From assembly GCA_015847255.1 (NCBI GenBank), contig JADLZK010005495.1, positions 124,001 to 188,000 on the forward strand: a DNA stretch of 64,000 nt, read 5' to 3'. This DNA comes from Hyparrhenia diplandra (taxonomy: Eukaryota > Streptophyta > Magnoliopsida > Poales > Poaceae). The position numbers and the translations under genes were made by a program. Within the stretch, counting starts at the first letter, position 1; the number at the start of each line of letters is the position of its first letter. This document shows positions 35,211-47,000 of this stretch, in pieces. The notes below the pieces were generated by a model, which was not told where the DNA came from, did no database searches, and saw only the letters and a list, made by a program, of their open reading frames with translations.

Positions 35211-36520
35211 GTAGACTTGATTCATCTAAAAAAAAAAGAAGTGGCTTCTGTGAAGAGTTGAAGCCACTTTAAAATTCTTTATGTAAAAACGGTTTCTATT
35301 AATTTTTCTAATGTATAGAGGATATATCAATTATATGTAGTGGACCTACTTATTAACTGCAATTCACATATAGTAATAATCATCTTGCACCAATTAATCA
35401 TAATATCGGTGATAATTAAAGAAAAACCATACTGGAAGTTTTTTTTTTCCACAAAGGATGAAATAGGATAAATCTGGCATCGATTTGGGCCAAGGCCCAT
35501 CAACGACCTTCAGCCCCTCCGTCTCCTCCCATCCGCCGCCGCCGCCGCCGCCGCCCTGTGGTGGACCGGCGCTTACCCCGCCGCTCGCTCGCTCGCTCTC
35601 TCCCACTCCACGCTCGCCCTCTCCCACGCCGCCACTCTCGCACGCTGCTGCTCGCCCGCGCAGCGTGGCTACCCGCATCGCCGCCCGCACGGTTCGCTCC
35701 AATGGGGAAGCACCACACCGGCGTCCAACCGAATGTTGGGGTGTCTCAGGTGGGAGGTGTCCCCACTTTATCCACCGATGGTTGCTGCATTGAGATGGTG
35801 CGTAATTAGTGTTGATTTCTATTACATGCACTAGGCCGCTGGCTTACGGCGCACCTTTTGTAGATTCGGTTCCTGGAACCAAGGGGCGCATCAGTTCGTG
35901 GTGGGACCTATTCATTATGAGCAGTACTGTATAATTGCTGGCATTTTTTTTTTTCCATACCCTCACTCTTGCTAGCCACCTGCTCTTCTTTCTTCTTTTC
36001 GCAATGTTGAGAATCCGCCGTAGAACCGCGATCCACCGAGCACACAAGAAGGCACAAAGAGAATGTTGGGAGGAATGGAGGCTCTATTATTGAGTCACTT
36101 TCATGGATGTCGTCCTTTCAATGGGGGGGTTCCTATTTATAGGAGAGGTATGGGAAGACTCCCCAAATATCTCTCTACAGATATTTCTCCTAGATATGTC
36201 CACTACACTCTTCAGAGTCTTCTCATGTATCTTTAGAGTCCTACTAGAAGTAAACCATACTCTAGACTCTTCTCTTATTCCCAGAGTCTTAGATATTTTT
36301 TCCTCCTTGCTTTGAGATTCACCCACACACATGATTTCACAACACGCAAGAGCTCTTCTTCGGTCATACTACTGTTTCGGTGGGGAATTTTTTGGAGCTC
36401 CATTCCCACCGCTGCTTCGTTCGGATTTGTTCAAATGACTTTGGTCACAGGTGGGTTCCGTAGATCTGTAAATCTGGGGGGGGGGCCTAGTTTTTTGTGA
36501 TGAGGCGGCGAAGTAAGAGG
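35211..36520. other. Intergenic with a GC-rich, (CCG)n-bearing block
   Basis: 35500-35820 is GC-rich with a (CCG)n tract (35530-35552). A short frame starts at ATG 35702 (MGKHHTGVQPNVGVSQVGG) and stops at 35807; it could be an isolated first exon. 36040-36330 looks like retroelement sequence (TATTTATAGG, repeated AGAGTCTT) without coding content. Nothing else was identified. Confidence 0.35.
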
Positions 36521-36521
36521 C

Positions 36522-39500
36522 TGAAGTCCGTTCATCCCCATCGGGGCGGAATCCATCGCTGGCCTGTCCTCAGATTCATCTAAGCATGCTGCGAATGCGA
36601 TTCTTGAGGTAAGTTTATTTCTTTTTTTTTTTGTATATAAGTCTGGGTAGGCGCTAATCTTGTGAGTCAATGGGTTGTTTGGCGGATTCAGGTGGATATG
36701 CATATAGTGTTTTGTTTTATAGTGGTGGCGAATTGAATCTAGATAGGGAAACGAGTGTAGATTTTTAAGCGCAACTGAAAAATAGGGGTGCAGTGAGATG
36801 CTGGTTGTGTGAGCTGTTTTATATTCTTTGTTCTTAGCTGAATTGCAGCCCAAGACAATCGATGTGTAAGAGAAGGCAGATAATAGGACAAAATCTATTT
36901 TTTTTATGCCAGTCTAGCTTAGCAAATATGGTGGCTAGATTTAGTCGGTCTGGTTTATCCATACCATGCCCATTCTAATATGAGGGTAATTACTCCTTAG
37001 CTATAAAGGATTTTTTCTTATTTAGTTATTGTTGGTTTGTTGCAGAATGGTTCCAGGGTCAGGGGTGATACAACTTTTTTTGAGAGTGGTTCGTTTGCTT
37101 CACACTGCTCCGTTAGACTTGTCAATGAGGTGGTCTCAAAATTTTGTTCATTGAAGAAGGAGTTGGTTAGGTCAATAGGCTTTGAGGGGCTACTGTACTT
37201 CCCACCGATGAAGCAGATCAACAGGAAGTTTTCGTTGTGGTTGATGAGGAGTGTTGATGAGCATTCATGTTCTCTGAATATTGAACAGCATATTCAGTTG
37301 AGTTTCAGTAAAATTGATGTTGGACATGTCTTTGGGATCCCAACAGGTAGCAAGTCTGTATTAGATATTGCTGCTGCAAGGCGGGATGCGAAGGATAGGG
37401 TGGTAGAACATTTTTTGGGTGAAGAATTCAGGGACCAGAGGAGCATCGAGATAGTGCAAGAGATACTTGAGCGTGACTATGGATCCCAAATGTGTAAAAA
37501 AGATGCAGATAGGTTCGGATTGCCTTTGTAGTTTTTGTTGTGTCCAATCTGTTGTGTCCATCGGCAAAGCATGATTACGCAGCTGTGGATTATTGGAATG
37601 CCATTGAAAATCCTGATAGCATTGTTCGCTATGATTAGGCTAGGTTTGTTATTACTCGGTTCTTTGGAAGCTGTAGTTAAACTTAAACTGGATATTAAGA
37701 ATAACATAAAGTTCCCTAACATTTCTGGCTGCTCCATATTTCTTCAGGTACGCTTTCATTCTTCAGGTCATGCTTTTTCGAAAATTTTTCATTCTCGATG
37801 TGTACCTGAGCATGTGTATTTATTGATAATGTGTAACAGGTGTTGTATTTGGATAGTATTGACCTGGAATCTTTGGCTCTGGAACACAACACGTTGCCTA
37901 GAGTGCGTGTTTTTCCATTTGATACCCCTACGGAACTTTATTTGTGCGGACAACAATTTTGCTCGTTTTTGTAAAGGTGATTTAAGTCTGCCCATTGTAA
38001 AGGTGAGGTTATTGGAGGCTGTAACACTTTTTCGGCATAATATTGTCCTTGAATGCTTGATTGAAAGTGGTGTGTCATAATTTTTGTTATTTTGTTTGGC
38101 TTGTTCAGTTACGTGGCGTATCCCGATGTGTATATTCATGGGCGGCTAAGATTAGTGAGAACTCCACTGATTCTAGGAGTCGATGTTTACTGGCTATATG
38201 GGAATCTGCTGTTGCCATGGTCAACTTACTTGACATTCCCTTTGAGGTAAGCAAAGATGGCGTGATCTGGTGTGTTCGTTTGGTTGGGTGGATGTTATAC
38301 TGAAGCTTAACGACAATGGTCTTGTGTTTTATTTTGTTTTGTTGTGTTGGGCAGGCTGCCGCCCCCTATTTGTGGCTGTAGTTGACTTTCAGGAACATTT
38401 AAATTCAGGGCTCGTGCTCAGTGGGACACAAGTAGTTAAATTTTTGACTGTGCTAGTTTCAATATTGATACCATTCAGACGAGGCTTTAAGTACCATTCT
38501 TCTTATTCAATGGGATTGGGTATTCAAGGTATATCTTTATTGCTGCTTTACCCCATTTAGCAATAAATGTTCAATGAAATATTATGTTGTGCTTGCTGGT
38601 GACAAACTTTTGCGTTTGTCACGAACCCGGTTTGTGTAATATTTTAACATTCCATATTGACTGTTGGCCTTTTTTTATGTATGGGTAGAGGATTTGCTTG
38701 TTGAAGGTGCCATCAGACGAGGGACTAGCTTGTTGTCGTTACCCATTCGGGACCGAAGGCCCAGTTTGTCACATGTTGATCAAAACCGGTTCGAATGATG
38801 TTGTATGCAATAAGGTTGATGGGTGCATCCGACCGGGGCAGAGTGTGTTTTCTGTCATGCTTCGACGCACATGCGTGGGTGATGAAGTTCAGAGGTCAAT
38901 CAACCGCGGTGTATCTAGCCTAGATGAGTTGCCACATTTGCTTAACATTGATTGTCGCGTTGCTTCAGTGATGTCACATTACTATTCTTTGTTTCAGAAG
39001 AGTAAACCCATCAATGATTTTGATTTGAATGTTTCTGATGCTGGTGATGCGGTTGCATCTAGCTCCTCTTCAGCAAATGGGGTAGTGTCGTGTGACGTTT
39101 TGTCACCTTGGGAGCTTGGGTATGCATGGACTTTTGATGGTATTAATGCGAATGTCATGGTTGAGAAGCTAGTTGGGATGCAAGAGGATGAACGGTATGT
39201 AATTATGTAATGAGTTTTTATTTGCATGTTATTTAATCCTCTTTCTGTTTTTTAAATCAGTTCCTTGATTCAGAGGCGCTTCAGGATTATGACTCAAAAA
39301 AATGTATTTTTTGCAGGCTTGCTATAGTTCACAGGGAGCCGAGGTACATTCAGGTTTCATGTGTTGGATTGTCCATGCAGCTCATGGGCATGTTTGAAAT
39401 GGAATTGGACCTGTTTGACGCTCTGGTTAGAGTTGCAAAGCAGCAAGATGGTTTATTGTATGCATCACATGGTGGCACGAGATGGCGTATATTTTTTGAG

Positions 39501-40447
39501 TCGGATTTCATGGTAGGCCTTTTTTGCCCTTGGACTTTGGCCCCTTTTTCAGTTGTTTCAATTATGTGTTTGTTTTGCGAGAGCGGCTGGCTAGCATGCA
39601 TATTAACTTGTTTGTTTGGGTAGGGTATGATAATAAGCGGTACACTAGACATTCGTGATCCGCTTAGGGATCACTTATCTCTTTCGAGTGCTTCTTTAAC
39701 CTGTCTAATTGCAAATTGGTATGTCACATTAGCTTTTAATTGTCCTTAATGTTTCAAGCTTTAAATACTGTTGGATAAAGAACGTACTGGTGCGCCGGAT
39801 CGCTGCATACTTTCTAGTGATATATGCAATGCTGTCAAGTTTCAGGTTTTTTTTCCCGTGTTACTCCAGTGCCAGTGGTCATGCTTTTTGTCTGGGAACC
39901 GCATAAGAATGCTATAGGAGTCTTCGACCCAAGCTTTGATGAACTTGTGCCAGTAATTGGTCGATTGCGTCTAGTTGAGCGTGCATGTTACATGCTCAAA
40001 CTAGCTCTGAATGAATTGGTGGGATCTGTGTTTATTGGAGCCGAAGCACGATGTTACATGTGCAAATGTTTGTATCATGAATTTGATTAACAAATCCATG
40101 GCTAGGTAGTATGAGTTTCGTTTTCCACCCTGAATTTTAGGCACTGTTTAGTTTATAGAAAAATGATCTCCTCAAATGCACCTTCCAACTAAGCCTTTTC
40201 TGCTTGTTCACCAGGATAAACTATAGCGGCGTGCTTTGCTCGGTGTTTTATCGTTGTTTTGATGGGTTTGATTTAAATCCGAGAATAGCTAAGGTGATTT
40301 TGAAGACCCTGAATTTCTTTATTTTTATTTTTTGTTGCAAATTTGCCTCATAATTGTAAAATTGTTGGGTCTCAGTTTGAACTTTGCAACAATGCTTAGG
40401 TGGACTCTCAAGCAGTTGCTGGGAAGTTTCTGGATGAAGCACGATAG
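36522..40447 (+). pseudogene. Plant-mobile-domain / ULP1-like (C48) gene, broken
   Basis: A multi-exon gene of the grass transposon-associated mobile-domain/ULP1 class. The exon at 37046 joins in frame to one ending at 36609. It carries LVRSIGFEGLLYFPPMK and VGHVFGIPTGSKS, then SAKHDYAAVDYWNAIENPDS and VLYLDSIDLESL (about 37842). The C-terminal half (38698-39195, 39316-39510, 39623-39716, about 39847-40080, 40215-40293, 40400-40447) has the protease-side pattern ELDLFDALVR...TRWRIFFESDF. Damage: a frameshift near 37505, TAG at 37636-37638 where the family has Trp, a frameshift near 37930, and another in the protease part. The catalytic His position reads QW instead of HW (about 39870), and the Cys position reads YSG instead of the usual CG (about 40224). 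It is a pseudogene, and the protease would be inactive even if repaired in frame. Confidence 0.7.
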
Positions 40448-40765
40448 CTTCAGGGGAATTCAGGGTGTATAAAGGCGGATGGTGACTATTCATTCAGTTC
40501 ACAGAAGGATGTTTTGATGTGTTAAGCTTATCACAGTAGGGGGATAAGTCTTGTTTATGACGCAGGTGTGAAGTTTCTTCTCAATTGCGTGAATACTTGT
40601 ATTACCTTTATATAAATTGATAAATTCACATAGAAAGCCTCATGAATTTACGAGAAATGAATTTTTTGTTTTGTCAATTAATAGTACACAAGGGGTGAGC
40701 ATAATATATCTCGAATGTATGTTTTGTTACAGCATTAGTACAAGGATTGATGGAACCCAAGCTCT

Positions 40766-42157
40766 CTAGTTGTTGTCGGCAAGTTTGTAGTGGTCGTAGT
40801 CGATGGTATTGTAGATGATTCCTTCCTCTATCATCTGCTGCAAAGTCTTCCTGCAGGCATAATTTAACCAAATTGAATACTTGCCTATATATGGTAGTTG
40901 ATAGCTGGATTTATTTTGATTGATTACCTTGCGCAAGTTGGGTCTAGGTGGCACAGTTGTATTATGGCCCCTGATGTAGCTCCTGCATCGTTGCTTCTAA
41001 AGCATGGTAATATGAGTTAATTAGTTGTAGGGTCGATAAGAAAAATGAAGCATTTTTGGAGCGTACATTTGGTGTGGTGGAGGGTGGGGAGGCCGGGGGA
41101 GGTGGGATCGCTGTGATTGCGCACCTTTGCATCTGATGATAGTGCTGATACTATCAATTCCTTCTCAAGATCTACGTCGAAGGTTGTGTTGATGTAGTCA
41201 TCTGCTGCTTTCCTAGCTGTGTCCCATTGTTTGTAATCTTGTTTTCTCAGTTGCCCAAGATGGCAATGTTCATCAATTGCGGCGAGTAGATGCATTGTAA
41301 CTGTGTTGTGGTTTTGTACTTTTCTGCAGTATCAGGCGTGTTGTCAATGCAAGTATGTCGGTAGTTACAAGAGAAGGATATAGAAAACTCCAGCGTTCTC
41401 ACGTTGCCTTTAGTGTTTGTAGAATGATGCCATCTCCAATGTTGATCACGTTTGCGACGATTTCGTAGTATGCTCCCAGCCTACAAGAGAGGTCAGGTCC
41501 ATTAGTTTATGGGGTTGTATCATGTGTTAGATGTTGTAATTAAGATAGCTGCATATGGCTATACGTACGTAGCACCAGTGAGGTCGGTGTAGCCTGTGGG
41601 ATACATAGACCTGTAGATAATTTTTTTGACAAATTACAACAAGTAGTAGATTAGTATAAGTGTAAATAGATGCAATGGCTGTAGGTATTTTTCCAGTATT
41701 TGTGTAGAGGCTGCTCACCAAATTCTACCATTTAAACTTCCTGTGCCGTCATCAATCCTGAAGTTAGTGTGATGTTCTGTTTGGTCTATATGTACAAGTC
41801 TAGCGCAGAACTTCACCTGAGAATTTGATCAATAGGGTTATGCTGAATTTTTGCGTTTAAATACTTATTATATGACTATATTTGGTATGTAGTTATCAAC
41901 GATACTTACTGTGAATAGATGGCTGTTGTCTATGATGTATCGACCTCCTTGTTTACTCTTGCTGCAGGCGTCTAGCACTTGCTTTGCAGTGACCGAACGT
42001 ATGTTTGGCTCAGTTCTTGTTAATGGGGCTATTCCAAATGTACGTCTGTACGCTTGTACAGCCTCGTTTGTTCTCCTTGCGGCATTGGGACGTTGGTGGT
42101 TGCTCTCTAGCTTTGTAGGTGTCGGCGCCCTTTTTGTATTTGTATCAGGTATGGACC
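40766..42157 (-). CDS. RPA32-like single-strand DNA-binding module (part of the entry above)
   Basis: Exons 42157-41910, 41816-41719, 41610-41569, 41480-41403, 41323-41067, 40979-40928 and 40850-40766 read continuously: IRSVTAKQVLDACSKS, then VKFCARLVHIDQTEHH, FRIDDGTGSLNGRIW, LGAYYEIVANVIN, then NHNTVTMHLLAAIDEH. This is the order of an RPA32 OB fold (PLTVKQI..., DDGTG...W, N-VT-H). The last exon, TLQQMIEEGIIYNTIDYDHY, matches the C-terminal winged-helix of RPA32. The 40979 acceptor is chosen because GAG/CTACATC keeps the frame; the nearby GCAG would give a stop. Preservation of frame and splice sites contrasts with the decayed + strand neighbour. Confidence 0.75.
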
Positions 42158-45100
42158 CTGAAAACAAATTGGTGGGTAAGTAAAAGAGTGATGCGAATGA
42201 TTATTTTCTAAAAAAAATAAATCGACTGATTTGACTACAACTAGTTGAATCGGACTGTTGGGGACATGCTGTGTTTTATGGCGTTTGTTTTCCCTGATGT
42301 AGTATATGTTTTGTGGGAAAATACATATTCAGCTGGCATTTGGGTAGGGACTTTGTTGGAACGAGTTCTATTTTTTTAGAGCAATCAGATAATAGAAACA
42401 TAAACTAAATGGTAGAGTAGCATATCATTGAGAGTAGTGAAATGATATTTGTCCATGGTGTTATTATTATTACATAGGTCTTAGTACTCGAATCTGGTTC
42501 TCAAATGGGTTGACCATAAAAGCAAATTCAAAGTATCAAATGCTTTTAAGGTCATTGTTCAGATATGGTTGACTGAAATTTGATGGGTCTATGGTTCTAG
42601 TTGGATTTGATCTTTTTTCTCGATGCGACGGCAGTTGATTCCAACAAGTTGATGTAGTAGCATCATTAGTCTTCAAATAACAGAACCCTTGCACAAGGAT
42701 AAACCTTTTGTTAGTGAGACTATAGAATGTTTATTATGGCTTGTTAGGTTTAGCAGTAGGACTGGGGTACATACTTCCACAAACAGTATCATCTTCTCCC
42801 TTGTCATAAATTGGCCTTGTAGAGGTGTTTGCGTCCTCTGCGTTTAATTTGTTGGCAGGGATGATGGACCTCCTGTATTTGTCTTATCGAAGATTGGTCC
42901 TGAAATATCTGTATGGAGTGGTTCGTAGGGGATGGGGTGAGCAGTGTGCTCAAACAGGGGATGTGTCCAACTCGTCTTTTTTTACCTGTTGGTTGTTTTA
43001 CAATTTTTCAAAACGTGACATTGAGTTAGATTCATTATTGTAGTATGGAATGGTTGATCTCTTGTCTGTGTATTTGGTTTAACTTGAATTATTCAGTTGT
43101 CCAGAAATGGATGTGAGTTTAAGTATTGGAACCTGGAATGACGTATATGCCATGTGTTGGGGTCGATGTAAGAGGCGTTTCCACAGAGTGCGGGTTGTGA
43201 TGCAGCGTTGGGGTGGCTGAATGAGCCGCCTCATCAGCTTTGGTCGTGTCAATCAGTGTAGGAGTAGAACATCCACCGTGGCAACTGAGTTGTGATGTGG
43301 TAGATATGGTAGCCGGATGCCTGAAAGCTGCAGTGTATATCGGGTTATATGATTTCAAGGCTATTGAGAACCAAAATTTGAATCTTGCCAATAGCGGTGA
43401 TATTGACCTGGTAGTTCGGATATACCTGGTTTTAGTAACTTTGATTGGTTGAAGTCTCATACTACTTGCACACAATGAGTTACTGTTACCATAGCAATAA
43501 TACTTAGCCATGTTTGAAGTTGTTGGACCGCTTCTTCCTGACCAATAGTATGATTCCGGTTCAACAATTTATTAGGATAAATTAGACTGAAATTGTAAGG
43601 CAAGAGTAGAGTTTTGCATTTACATCTGTCGATTCTTGGCTTGGTATGTGGGACCTGGTAGATTGGTTGATGCTTGCGATGGGGTTCATGAAACCACTTG
43701 CCGTTATTGAAGTTGTATGCCTGGCCATTTCAAGAGGTCGTCCTGTCGGTATTGAAGTAAGGCTTAGGTTATCATCATGTTTTTTTATTATTTTTTTCTG
43801 TTGGTAACAAGCCTACTTTTAGCGTGCAAAAACAAAATATTTGCAAATGACCATTTAACCATATTTGTTTATCACGTAAATGGATACCTTTTTCCATGAC
43901 GATATGTGTGCGTCCAAATAGTTAATAGCTTTGGTCTGACAAGTCTTCACTGATTCACGCAAAAGTGCACCGACCTGAATTATGCATCAACACTTGTATG
44001 AGTTAATGCCTGGCTTGTGTATTCAGCTTACATCACAAGTCTACTTCAGTGATTGACGCATTATTTGTATGATGATTGAGAAAGTCACTAATTAGGTTTA
44101 CCTCTTCGTCTGCAGGGATAGGCCGGTACGATGCGATTCTGAATCTGTTATATTGATCCTGTTGAAGCAGGGCCCTAATCTTTGATGCAGTGAAATGCCT
44201 GATGAGTGGAAGGGTTTCGTCGGTGTAGGATATCCCGGTCGCAGTTGTGTTCAGGAGGTACAGGATCTGCATTTGCATGTTGGATAGTCGGACAAAGTTA
44301 GCTGTAATGCTGGTTATAGATTGTGTTGTTGTTTTTTGTTAAGTATAGACAAGTAACTTACAGTTGTTGTTATAATTTTATAAAAAGATTGGAGGGGACT
44401 TACTATTAAGAAGAGGATGCAGCCTTCGATGCAGGCCGGCCCAACCGGCAAACCCATCCTTAGGTGGGCTTTGAACTTTCTTGTTGCGTCTTGCAGGGCC
44501 TGTAGAGTGAATCCAGCCCAGTCGTAGGCCGCTGGACCACTGGGGTCTTGGGCTGCGTGGATCGCGGCCGTTGGGACGTCCTTTTCTTGCTTTGGAGCTA
44601 GGTAGTCATGCACAGCAGCTAGGACTATAGCTTTTTGGAAAATGGATGCAGTGTTTTGGTCCATTTGCTTTGATCTGGTCCTTGTCAAAAAGCTCTTTGC
44701 ACATTCTACAGATATTGTGCTTGTGGCGGATGTAGGCCTTTTTTTTCCTAGTGGGAAAATTCTGGAAAGTGCGTCTATCTTTGAAACTAGCATGTCGTTT
44801 GTGTTGTCTACGGCTAGGAATGACTTTCCACAGTTTAGGCCCATTACCCTAGTAATAGCTGCTTTGTCTACTTTTATCCTTTCTACCGTCGTGCAAGTTC
44901 AGTTCCGATTTATCCTCATCATAAAGCAACATTATTGTTGCTGCATCTTTGAAGGAAGCCTTGAAAGCAGGAGCATAGAGCAAAAACTGGAAACCTATGT
45001 CTATGACAATCTTTCTTTGTTCGTTGCTAAGTAGAGGGCTGAGGCTTGGAAAGAAGTGGGTAGGGTGATAACCTTGGTTCCTCATGGTTGTAGGCTGTTT

Positions 45101-45229
45101 TTCTTGGACTTGTGGTGTGGGAGTAGCTGCCCTGGCTTCATCGCTAGGAAGCCGGAATTTGTTCTTCCGTAGCTGGATCCTTGCTCGCCTCGCTTCCTGA
45201 CTAGTTTCGCCTTGCTCTCGAGACGCCAT
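40766..45229 (-). CDS. Plant-mobile-domain protein fused to an RPA32-like module
   Basis: ATG at 45229 (MASREQGETSQEARRARIQL). Exon 45229-44404 holds LSNEQRKIVIDIGFQFLL, ITRVMGLNCGKSF and AAYDWAGFTLQAL...GCILFLI, parallel to the + strand neighbour. Exon 44266-44102 has ILYLLNTT...LPLIRHF. A low-complexity linker exon (about 43327-43133) ends in a phase that joins exactly to 42157-41910. From there eight exons with good GT-AG sites and matching phases encode an RPA32-type OB fold and winged helix. One base too many in an A-run near 44870-44876 shifts the frame in the first exon. At least one linker exon between 44102 and 43327 is unresolved. RPA32 is a subunit of the single-strand DNA-binding complex, so the fusion suggests a DNA-binding or replication role for the element. 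Two separate genes remain possible. Confidence 0.6.
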
Positions 45230-45366
45230 GGCACGCTTCCTACTTTGTTGATTTTTCTCTCTGCTTGGAGTAGTATGCAGCAGTATGGAGGTTTACTTGT
45301 AGACAATTGATATGGGTTGTAAGGTTTTGCATTTATGCAGGTTGTCCGGTGGCCGGCTTGATGCAT

Positions 45367-45670
45367 AGGCCCACTATCATAAAGAATTACCTTCTATTAG
45401 GCATGTACAACCCACTGTAGAACCGCCGAATTTAAAGATACGCACAGATATAAAGACAACCCATACAACCTACGTGACCGATGACCGCCTCAGAAGCTGT
45501 TTAACTTTGCATGTATCTTTAAGATCAACTACATATCCATTTGTGTATACTATTTTTGTGGCTATTTGATTGAATAATATCAAGCATCTGAACAAGATCA
45601 CATTCACAATCGGTTACTAGTGGAGCACAATCGATGAGTACAATCGATGACTAGTGGAGCACTAGTGGTA
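45367..45670. other. Intergenic, upstream of the - strand fusion gene
   Basis: Promoter-side region of the gene starting at 45229. Only short repeats such as ACAATCGATGA are visible. No confident TATA box or other motif was chosen. Confidence 0.3.
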
Positions 45671-45966
45671 TAGATAGAAGGGTGGTTTCAGTTTCAACAC
45701 ACACACTACCAGTGCACAGAAGCTGAACATTCAGATAGCAGTTCCAAATTCAGATAGCAGTAACAAATTCCATCCAGCAAGGTTCTCAGTTCTGCAACTC
45801 AAAGTGGTCAGTCCACCTTTTGCATAGATAGAAGGGTGGTTTTAGTTTCAACACACACACTACCAGTGCACAGAAGCTGAACATTCAGATAGCAGTTCCA
45901 AATTCAGATAGCAGTAACAAATTCCATCCAGCAAGTTTCTCAGTTCTGCAACTCAAAGTGGTCAGT
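45671..45966. repeat. Near-identical tandem duplication, ~150 bp units
   Basis: TAGATAGAAGGGTGGTTT begins each unit (45671 and 45825). Both run through CAGAAGCTGAACATTCAGAT to AACTCAAAGTGGTCAGT with only two or three differences, so the duplication is recent. Confidence 0.9.
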
Positions 45967-46003
45967 TAGGCTTTAGGTTAATTATCGTGCATCTTTGAGA
46001 CGG

Positions 46004-46019
46004 TAATTACTATACTTTA

Positions 46020-46096
<77 letters not shown>

Positions 46097-46107
46097 CTAA
46101 AGTATAG

Positions 46108-46187
<80 letters not shown>
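46004..46187. repeat. Long (AT)n tracts within a perfect inverted repeat
   Basis: TAATTACTATACTTTAGTT (46004-46022) and its exact reverse complement (46095-46113) bracket a ~72 bp (AT)n tract. A second (AT)n tract runs 46113-46187. The whole can fold as a long hairpin. Confidence 0.92.
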
Positions 46188-46189
<2 letters not shown>

Positions 46190-46315
46190 CGTTCAGCAGC
46201 TATATATACGACACATCTATGCTTGTGTAGTGCAGCGTCAGTTCTGTTCTTTTTGTGTCATGATCTTTTCTTTTGGATTTAGCTTTGATGGATCGTGCAG
46301 CTTTGTTGGATCGTA

Positions 46316-46554
46316 CTCCCTCCATCCCAGAAAGACCGTCGTCGTTGGTGTGCGTGCCACAACTTTGACTCGATTTGTAGAAAATACGTATAAGATTTAA
46401 ATCTCCAAATAAATTTGTTAAAAAACTAGATCAAAAAGATCTTTCCAATGATACTAATTATGTAATATAAATATTAATCCTATTTTTAATATATAATTGC
46501 CGGCAGATGTTTTCGGGAAGGCGAAAAACGACAACTATTTTAGGATGGAGGGAG
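46316..46554. mobile_element. Stowaway-like MITE, 239 bp
   Basis: TA on both sides (46314-46315 and 46555-46556). Ends are CTCCCTCCATCCCAGAAAGA and, from the right, CTCCCTCCATCCTAAAATAG. No coding potential. Confidence 0.88.
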
Positions 46555-46734
46555 TATAGACGATGGATCGTGCAGGTGGACGGTATCGTGCAGCTTTGAT
46601 TGCTCATTGATCAGTCATTTCCGCTTTTCAGAATGCATGAGCGTATAATGCTACCCGTACTGAGCCCAGGATGCCATCAAATGAGGTGTACGGGTTTTTG
46701 GTTGACAGGTCGTGCATTGATGTAGAGATGGGTC

Positions 46735-47000
46735 AGTGTTTAGATGCCGAAACTGAAAAAAACAAACTCACTGTTCACCCCATCACATCAAAACGCCGGC
46801 AATCGTATGGACCACTAAATGTAGGTAAATAAAAAAACTAATTACATAGTTTTGATGTACACATTTGGAGGCGATTCTTTTTGAGCCTAGTTACCATGGT
46901 AGGATAATGTTTCCACAAACAAAACGAAACGTCTTCTACTATTCTTTTTTGATTCGAACAGTTTTTTTTCCACCTTTTCCCACCAACTAAACACAGCCTG
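46735..47000. mobile_element. MITE related to the GTTTAG family at 27579-28195
   Basis: Begins AGTGTTTAGATGCCGAAAC and ends CCAACTAAACACAGCCTG. Internal phrases (AAATGTAGGTAAA, CTAATTA, TTTGAGCCTAGTTA, GGATAATGTTT) match the nested MITE at 27882-28162. Target duplication unclear. Confidence 0.65.
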
